From NCBI RefSeq assembly GCF_003268595.1, contig NZ_CP029797.1, positions 135,001 to 199,000 of the forward strand: a stretch of DNA of 64,000 bases. The letters are read 5' to 3'. Both the position numbers and the translations under genes were made by a program. Of the stretch, positions 58,981-64,000 are shown piece after piece. The notes below the pieces were generated by a model. That model was not told the origin of the DNA. It worked only from the letters and a program-made list of their open reading frames with translations, and searched no databases. How positions within the stretch are numbered: position 1 is the first letter of the stretch; each line of letters begins with the position of its first letter. This stretch comes from Paraliobacillus zengyii (GTDB lineage: Bacteria > Bacillota > Bacilli > Bacillales > Amphibacillaceae).

Positions 58981-59925
58981 ATGATCGAAATTGAAAAGCC
59001 AAGGATTGAAACAGTAGAGATCAGTGATGACGCTACATTTGGAAAATTTGTTGTAGAGCCATTAGAACGTGGATATGGAACTACACTAGGAAACTCCTTA
59101 CGTCGCATTCTATTATCCTCACTTCCGGGTGCTGCTGTAACATCCGTGCAAATTGATGGAGCACTTCATGAGTTTTCAACTATTGAAGGCGTTGTAGAAG
59201 ACGTAACAACCATTGTTCTTAACCTTAAAAAGCTTGCTTTAAAAATCTACTCTGAGGAAGAAAAAACATTAGAGATAGATGTGCAAGGTGAAGGAGTAGT
59301 TACAGCTGCAGATATTACGTATGATAGTGATGTTGAAATATTGAATCCTGATCTTCATATCGCTACATTGGGAAGTAATGCTGCATTGCATATGAAAATG
59401 ACTGCTGAACGTGGTCGCGGTTATCGTCCTGCTGAATCAAATAATCATGATGATCAACCTATTGGTGTTATTCCAGTTGATTCTATTTTCACACCTGTTT
59501 CTGGTGTGACGTATCAAGTTGAAAATACACGCGTAGGTCAAATTACTAATTTTGATAAATTGACATTAGATGTTTGGACAGATGGAAGTATTCGACCGGA
59601 AGAAGCAGTTTCTTTAGGTGCTAAAATCTATACAGAGCATTTAAATGTATTTGTAAGCTTAACTGATGAAGCTCAAAATGCTGAAATCATGATCGAAAAA
59701 GAAGAAGATCAAAAAGAAAAAGTATTAGAAATGACAATTGAAGAGCTTGATTTATCCGTGCGTTCTTACAACTGCTTAAAACGTGCAGGCATAAACTCTG
59801 TTCAAGAACTTGCGAATAAATCAGAAGATGATATGATGAAAGTTCGTAACTTAGGGCGTAAATCACTTGAAGAAGTGAAACACAAATTAGAAGATTTAGG
59901 TTTAGGATTACGTAAAGAAGATTAA
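58981..59925 (+). CDS. rpoA: RpoA, RNA polymerase alpha subunit
   Basis: The alpha subunit (314 residues) dimerises to start polymerase assembly and contacts activators and UP elements. The N-terminal domain has [20 protein letters not shown]; the C-terminal domain (about 245-314) has [19 protein letters not shown] and [28 protein letters not shown] precedes the ATG. Confidence 0.98.
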   Translation: MIEIEKPRIETVEISDDATFGKFVVEPLERGYGTTLGNSLRRILLSSLPGAAVTSVQIDGALHEFSTIEGVVEDVTTIVLNLKKLALKIYSEEEKTLEIDVQGEGVVTAADITYDSDVEILNPDLHIATLGSNAALHMKMTAERGRGYRPAESNNHDDQPIGVIPVDSIFTPVSGVTYQVENTRVGQITNFDKLTLDVWTDGSIRPEEAVSLGAKIYTEHLNVFVSLTDEAQNAEIMIEKEEDQKEKVLEMTIEELDLSVRSYNCLKRAGINSVQELANKSEDDMMKVRNLGRKSLEEVKHKLEDLGLGLRKED

Positions 59926-59969
59926 TCTTATAACACCTTGAGACATTCCGAAAAAGGGAGGGATAATCC

Positions 59970-60323
59970 ATGGCTAGAAAACTAGGCCGCACAACAGATG
60001 TGCGTTTAGCATTACTTCGAAATCTTGCTACTGACTTGATTATTCATGAACGTATAGAAACAACAGAAGCGAAAGCGAAAGATCTTCGTTCTGTAGTAGA
60101 AAAGATGATTACGCTTGGAAAACGCGGCGATTTACATGCTCGTCGTCAAGCAGCAGCTTATTTATATGGTTCTAAAACGGCGGATAATGAAGATGCAGTG
60201 CATAAGCTTTTTAATGATATCGCAACTCGTTATGAAGAACGTCAAGGCGGATATACACGTGTTTTGAAATTGGGAGCGCGTCGTGGTGACGGTGCAAAAA
60301 CAGCAATTATTGAGTTAGTATAG
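59970..60323 (+). CDS. rplQ: 50S ribosomal protein L17
   Basis: L17 (117 residues) lies by the tunnel exit. [20 protein letters not shown] and [20 protein letters not shown] are conserved. AAGGGAGGGA precedes the ATG. Last gene of the super-operon. Confidence 0.97.
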   Translation: MARKLGRTTDVRLALLRNLATDLIIHERIETTEAKAKDLRSVVEKMITLGKRGDLHARRQAAAYLYGSKTADNEDAVHKLFNDIATRYEERQGGYTRVLKLGARRGDGAKTAIIELV

Positions 60324-60340
60324 ACTTGATAAAGAAGGTG

Positions 60341-60388
60341 AAGGGCAGGATAGAATCTCTCCACGAGGTTAATCCAAGCCCTTTTTTG
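60341..60388 (+). terminator. terminator after rplQ
   Basis: AAGGGC (60341-60346) pairs with GCCCTT (about 60378-60383) ahead of a T-run. It is a long-loop terminator closing the S10-spc-alpha operon. Confidence 0.75.
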
Positions 60389-60433
60389 CTCGTTAAATAA
60401 ATGAAGTGATTTTGAAAATACAGATTAGAAAAA

Positions 60434-60478
60434 CGCCGTTGACTTCACCTAACTAGGGTAGCCAAACGGCGCTTTTTT
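60434..60478 (+). terminator. second terminator after rplQ
   Basis: CGCCGTT (60434-60440) pairs with AACGGCG (60465-60471) and is followed by a T-run. It backs up the previous terminator. Confidence 0.8.
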
Positions 60479-60588
60479 ATTAACTAACGGTATCTGGAAT
60501 TTTGTATACACCGTATTTCTCTACTTCGAAATATGATACTATAGTTATTTGAAGAGATTGTTTGCGGTAGATGACATGAATAGCAATT

Positions 60589-60612
60589 TTAAACTGTCAT
60601 ATGACAGTTTAA
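60589..60612. promoter_or_regulatory. 24-bp perfect palindrome upstream of ecfA1
   Basis: TTAAACTGTCAT is followed directly by its exact reverse complement. With no loop and no T-run it looks like a protein-binding operator rather than a terminator. It lies 56 bases before ecfA1, just downstream of a weak TTGTTT-17-TAGCAA promoter candidate (60558-60586). The regulator is unknown. Confidence 0.6.
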
Positions 60613-60667
60613 CCTCACTTCCTTCATTTCCGGGGAAATAATTTGTACTATTGACGGAGGAACTTAA

Positions 60668-61507
60668 ATGAATAAGAAGAGTATTGAATTTAGAAATGTC
60701 TCTTTTCGTTATGGAGACGAGGGTGCCTGGGTTTTAAAGAATGTTAGCTTTAAAATACCGGCAGATGAGTGGGTAGCCATTATTGGTCACAACGGTTCTG
60801 GGAAATCTACAATTGCTAAGCTGATGAATGGTTTATTATTTCCTAATGAAGGTCAAATTATTGTTCATGGTATTCCAGTAACAGAAGAATCAATTTGGGA
60901 TGTACGTAAAAGTGTAGGAATGGTTTTCCAAAATCCAGATAACCAGTTTGTTGGCACTACAGTTAGAGATGATGTTGCATTTGGTTTGGAAAATAGAGGT
61001 TTTGAACGTCAAAAAATGATAAGTCAAATAGACAATAGTTTAAATGCAGTAGGAATGATAGATTATATGCTGCATGAACCGCACCGTCTGTCGGGAGGAC
61101 AAAAGCAACGTGTTGCGATTGCAAGTGTACTTGCAATATCTCCAGAAGTGATTATTCTAGATGAAGCAACGGCTATGCTAGATCCTAAAGGAAGAAAAGA
61201 AATAATGAATACGATAAATGAAGTCAAAAATCAACAACAGCTGTCATTGATAACAATCACGCATGACTTGAATGAAATCACCCAAGCTGATCGAGTTATT
61301 GTTATGAATGAAGGAGAAGTATGGTTAGAAGCGACGCCAAGAGAAGTATTCGAAAAAGAGGATGCTTTGAAAGCAATTGGATTAGATATTCCGTTGGTAG
61401 CAAAAGTTGCAAATGAATTAGAAAAGATAGATGTTCTTTTAGAAAAACAACCACTAAACCTAGAGGAGTTACTTGAGGAATTATGGATATATCATTCAAA
61501 GCAGTGA
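60668..61507 (+). CDS. ecfA1: EcfA1, ECF transporter ATPase
   Basis: One of the two ATPases of the energy-coupling-factor module that powers uptake of vitamins and metals via separate S components. The 279 residues have Walker [10 protein letters not shown] (39-47), the ABC signature [12 protein letters not shown] and Walker [22 protein letters not shown] precedes the ATG. The end overlaps ecfA2 by 25 bases. Confidence 0.96.
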   Translation: MNKKSIEFRNVSFRYGDEGAWVLKNVSFKIPADEWVAIIGHNGSGKSTIAKLMNGLLFPNEGQIIVHGIPVTEESIWDVRKSVGMVFQNPDNQFVGTTVRDDVAFGLENRGFERQKMISQIDNSLNAVGMIDYMLHEPHRLSGGQKQRVAIASVLAISPEVIILDEATAMLDPKGRKEIMNTINEVKNQQQLSLITITHDLNEITQADRVIVMNEGEVWLEATPREVFEKEDALKAIGLDIPLVAKVANELEKIDVLLEKQPLNLEELLEELWIYHSKQ

Positions 61508-62346
61508 GTTATACATACCAACCAAATACACCGTTTGAACACCACGCCATACAAAACTTATCCTTTCATATACCTAAAGGCCAATTTGTAGCGATTGTTG
61601 GCCATACGGGATCAGGAAAATCGACTTTAATTCAACATCTTAATGGACTAGTTCGACCAACTAAAGGCGAAGTAACCATCGGACCATATTCGTTGAAGCC
61701 AGGCGTGAAATTAAAAGAAATGAAAGACTTGCGCAGAAAAGTAGGGGTAGTATTTCAGTATCCTGAGCACCAATTATTTGAAGAAACTGTAGAGAAGGAT
61801 ATAGCTTTCGGACCGAAAAATTTTGGTGTTTCCCCCATTGAGATTACTAATCGTATACCTGAAGTGATGCATGCTGTTCAGCTACCAATGGATATTTTAA
61901 AACGGTCCCCATTTGAACTTAGTGGCGGTCAGATGAGACGTGTAGCAATTGCTGGTGTGTTGGCTATGAATCCGGAAGTTCTTGTTTTAGATGAACCAAC
62001 TGCAGGCTTAGATCCAAGAGGACAAAAAGATATGATGGAAATGTTCCATAACTTGCATCATAATAAGAAATTAACAACTGTTTTAGTGACGCATAGCATG
62101 GAAGATGCTTTGCATTATGCTGATTCTGTTATTATATTAGACCACGGTAAGAAGTACATGGAAGGCATACCTAACGAGGTGTTTGTACAAAAGGATAAAT
62201 TGCAAATGGTTCAGTTAGACTTGCCAGAGATAATACATTTTTTGAGAGAAATGAATGAAAAGTTTGATCTTTCCATTCCATATCATAAACAAACGATGGA
62301 AGAACTAGCTGTCGAAATCAAGAATTGTCTGAAAGGAGATGTATAA
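61483..62346 (+). CDS. ecfA2: EcfA2, ECF transporter ATPase
   Basis: The partner ATPase, 287 residues, with Walker [10 protein letters not shown], signature [13 protein letters not shown] and Walker [14 protein letters not shown]. It starts inside ecfA1 after a GGAGTTACTTGAGGA stretch, so the two are made in equal amounts. Its own end carries the ribosome binding site for ecfT. Confidence 0.96.
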   Translation: MDISFKAVSYTYQPNTPFEHHAIQNLSFHIPKGQFVAIVGHTGSGKSTLIQHLNGLVRPTKGEVTIGPYSLKPGVKLKEMKDLRRKVGVVFQYPEHQLFEETVEKDIAFGPKNFGVSPIEITNRIPEVMHAVQLPMDILKRSPFELSGGQMRRVAIAGVLAMNPEVLVLDEPTAGLDPRGQKDMMEMFHNLHHNKKLTTVLVTHSMEDALHYADSVIILDHGKKYMEGIPNEVFVQKDKLQMVQLDLPEIIHFLREMNEKFDLSIPYHKQTMEELAVEIKNCLKGDV

Positions 62347-62347
62347 A

Positions 62348-63145
62348 TTGAATAATGCATTTCTAATAGGACAGTATGTACCCAGTAATTCAATGATACA
62401 TCGACTAGATCCACGAACAAAAATTATGATGATTTTTCTATTTGTTATTTTCGTGTTTTTTGCGAATTCTATTGAAAGTTATGCATGGTTAATTGCATTT
62501 GCGGTTAGTGCTGCAGTCGCTACAAAAATAAGGTTGCCGTTTATTATAAAAGGCCTGACACCTGTTTGGTTTTTAGTTATATTTACATTTATCCTACATT
62601 TAATTGTTACAAAAGAAGGATCTGTTCTTTTCGAGGTCTTTTCTTATCCTATTTATAGTGGCGCGGTTACTCAAGGAACTGCTATTTCTTTCCGGTTTAT
62701 TTTACTTATATTGGTAACTTCACTATTAACTTTAACAACTACACCTATAGAAATAACTGATGCAATCGAAAGTTTATTACACCCATTAAACAAGATTAAA
62801 TTCCCTGTTCATGAATTAGCTTTAATGATGTCAATTTCATTACGATTTATTCCTACTCTCATGCAGGAGACAGAGAAGATCTCAAAAGCCCAGGCTTCCA
62901 GGGGTGTGGATTTTAGGACGGGCCCAGTTAAAGATAGGATACAAGCAATTGTACCTTTACTTGTCCCTTTATTCGTTAGTGCCTTTAAGCGTGCAGAAGA
63001 ATTAGCAATGGCAATGGAGGCCCGTGGATACCGTGGCGGTGAGGGTCGAACAAAACTAAGAGAATTAAAGATTGAAAAACGAGATATCTTATCCATGATC
63101 GTATTTGCCCTTGTGATAGTTATCTTATTTTTGTTAAGAAATTAA
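62348..63145 (+). CDS. ecfT: EcfT, ECF transporter transmembrane subunit
   Basis: EcfT couples the ATPases to S components. The 265 residues (the usual length) show several membrane helices, HRLDPRTKIMMIFLF, and the coupling-helix motifs with Ala-Arg-Gly (SKAQASRGVDF and MEARGYRGGEGR). I start at TTG (MNNAFLIGQYVPSNS) after AAAGGAGAT; the ATG 9 bases earlier is inside that site. Confidence 0.93.
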   Translation: MNNAFLIGQYVPSNSMIHRLDPRTKIMMIFLFVIFVFFANSIESYAWLIAFAVSAAVATKIRLPFIIKGLTPVWFLVIFTFILHLIVTKEGSVLFEVFSYPIYSGAVTQGTAISFRFILLILVTSLLTLTTTPIEITDAIESLLHPLNKIKFPVHELALMMSISLRFIPTLMQETEKISKAQASRGVDFRTGPVKDRIQAIVPLLVPLFVSAFKRAEELAMAMEARGYRGGEGRTKLRELKIEKRDILSMIVFALVIVILFLLRN

Positions 63146-63157
63146 AGGAGTAATAAA

Positions 63158-63904
63158 ATGAAACGAATTATGTGTGTCGTAAGTTATGATGGGACAAATT
63201 ATGCTGGTTATCAAATTCAAACAAATGGGATAGCGATCCAAGCAAAAATACAAGATGCACTTAAGTTGATGCACAAAGGGACAGCAGTGCAAATTACTTC
63301 TTCTGGAAGAACCGATGCCGGCGTCCATGCTGTGGGACAAGTCTTTCACTTTGATACCTTTTTATCGATTCCATCTGATAATTGGAAAAGAGCACTCAAC
63401 ACTCTGTTGCCGGATGATATTCACATTAATTCTGTAAAAGAAGTAGATAATAATTTCCATGCGCGATATGATTCCGTTTCAAAAGAATACCGTTATTTGG
63501 TTTTAAATAGCCCAGAACCTGATTTATTTAAAAGAAATCATATTTTACATGTTAAAGATAAGTTAGATGTAAGAGCTATGCAAGAAGCATGTCAATGGAT
63601 AGAAGGGGAACATGATTTCTCAGCATTTTGTTCAGCAAAAACAGACCTAAAAGGTAGCAAAATTCGAACAGTTTACCAAGTTACTTGTGAGCAACAAGGC
63701 GATCAAATCACGTTCATTTTCAGAGGAAGTGGTTTTTTATATAATATGGTTCGGATATTAGTAGGAACATTGATTGGGATTGGTAAGGGTGTACATCGGC
63801 CTGAAGAAATGAAGGAAATGATTGAAAGTAAAAGTCGCGAGAAGGCGGGTATAACTGCCCCTCCAAATGGACTATATTTATGGAGAGTAAGATATCTAGA
63901 GTGA
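63158..63904 (+). CDS. truA: TruA, tRNA pseudouridine(38-40) synthase
   Basis: TruA makes pseudouridine at tRNA positions 38-40. The 248 residues have the catalytic Asp53 in SSGRTDAGVHAVGQV, and the C-terminal GSGFLYNMVRILVGTLIGIG motif. AAAGGAG precedes the ATG. It follows ecfT and leads to the rplM-rpsI operon outside the window. Confidence 0.96.
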   Translation: MKRIMCVVSYDGTNYAGYQIQTNGIAIQAKIQDALKLMHKGTAVQITSSGRTDAGVHAVGQVFHFDTFLSIPSDNWKRALNTLLPDDIHINSVKEVDNNFHARYDSVSKEYRYLVLNSPEPDLFKRNHILHVKDKLDVRAMQEACQWIEGEHDFSAFCSAKTDLKGSKIRTVYQVTCEQQGDQITFIFRGSGFLYNMVRILVGTLIGIGKGVHRPEEMKEMIESKSREKAGITAPPNGLYLWRVRYLE

Positions 63905-63949
63905 TTTATATCTGTTATATTCTTTTGTAAATGTTATTGTCTCATAGAC

Positions 63950-64000
63950 TTCAGTAGTTGAAAGCGCAGATGTAGGATTTGTGGCTTCGTCCGATCGCAT
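63950..64000 (+). promoter_or_regulatory. L13 ribosomal protein leader (cut by window end)
   Basis: GTTGAAAGCGCAGATGTAGG and GGCTTCGTCCGATCGCAT at 63957-64000 resemble the Bacillota L13 leader that precedes rplM. The gene itself lies beyond the window, so this rests on resemblance and expected gene order. Confidence 0.65.

Noticed and set aside
60434..60478. Possible small RNA gene between the two terminators after rplQ
   Set aside because: The stretch is short, has no promoter that I can see, and is explained as a second terminator.

Overview
The window is a low-GC, AT-rich stretch of a Bacillota chromosome, almost certainly Bacillales/Bacillaceae. The gene order rrn - ctsR-mcsA-mcsB-clpC - radA - yacL - ispD - gltX - cysE-cysS-mrnC-rlmB-rae1-sigH - rpmG-secE-nusG - rplKAJL - rpoBC - str - S10-spc-alpha - ecfA1A2T-truA follows the early, origin-proximal part of a Bacillus subtilis-type chromosome. 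SigH, CtsR/McsAB, Rae1 and the strong AGGAGG ribosome binding sites support a spore-former-type lineage. The species cannot be named from the sequence.

Layout: 1-2.3 kb holds the 3' two thirds of a 23S rRNA gene, a 5S rRNA gene and the rrn terminator, with no tRNA genes. 2.6-4.4 kb: degV and an mgtC/sapB family gene. 4.4-9.2 kb: the CtsR-controlled clpC protein-quality operon with a perfect CtsR operator. 9.3-12 kb: radA and yacL, with no disA between them. 12.1-17.2 kb: a minus-strand glycerol block (glpP-glpF-glpK-glpD) with a CcpA cre box and GlpP-type leaders. 17.4-18.5 kb: ispD and the wreck of ispF. 18.5-25 kb: gltX, a cysteine T-box leader, cysES, mrnC, rlmB, rae1, sigH. 24.8-42 kb: rpmG, secE, nusG, rplKA, rplJL, an rRNA methyltransferase, rpoBC, rplGB, rpsL, rpsG, fusA, tuf. 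42-45.1 kb: a minus-strand pair, a chemoreceptor plus a sugar-binding lipoprotein, set between tuf and rpsJ. 45.2-60.3 kb: the S10-spc-alpha super-operon through rplQ, with map degraded between adk and infA. 60.6-64 kb: ecfA1-ecfA2-ecfT, truA and the start of an L13 leader.

Most genes are ordinary housekeeping genes. The informative departures are: (1) the glp block is flanked by a direct repeat of the yacL 3' end plus its terminator, a footprint of its insertion between yacL and ispD; (2) ispF is reduced to a short frameshifted relic just after ispD; (3) map is reduced to a frameshifted relic of about 450 bp between adk and the KOW-protein/infA genes; (4) disA is absent from its usual place; (5) a two-gene chemosensory module interrupts str/S10; (6) rplK and rplA each carry a separate leader element resembling the L1-binding part of the 23S rRNA present in this same window; (7) a 24-bp perfect palindrome lies upstream of the ECF transporter genes. 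No insertion sequence, phage, CRISPR array or tRNA gene was found. I found no wholly new multi-gene system; the chemoreceptor/lipoprotein pair is the nearest candidate.
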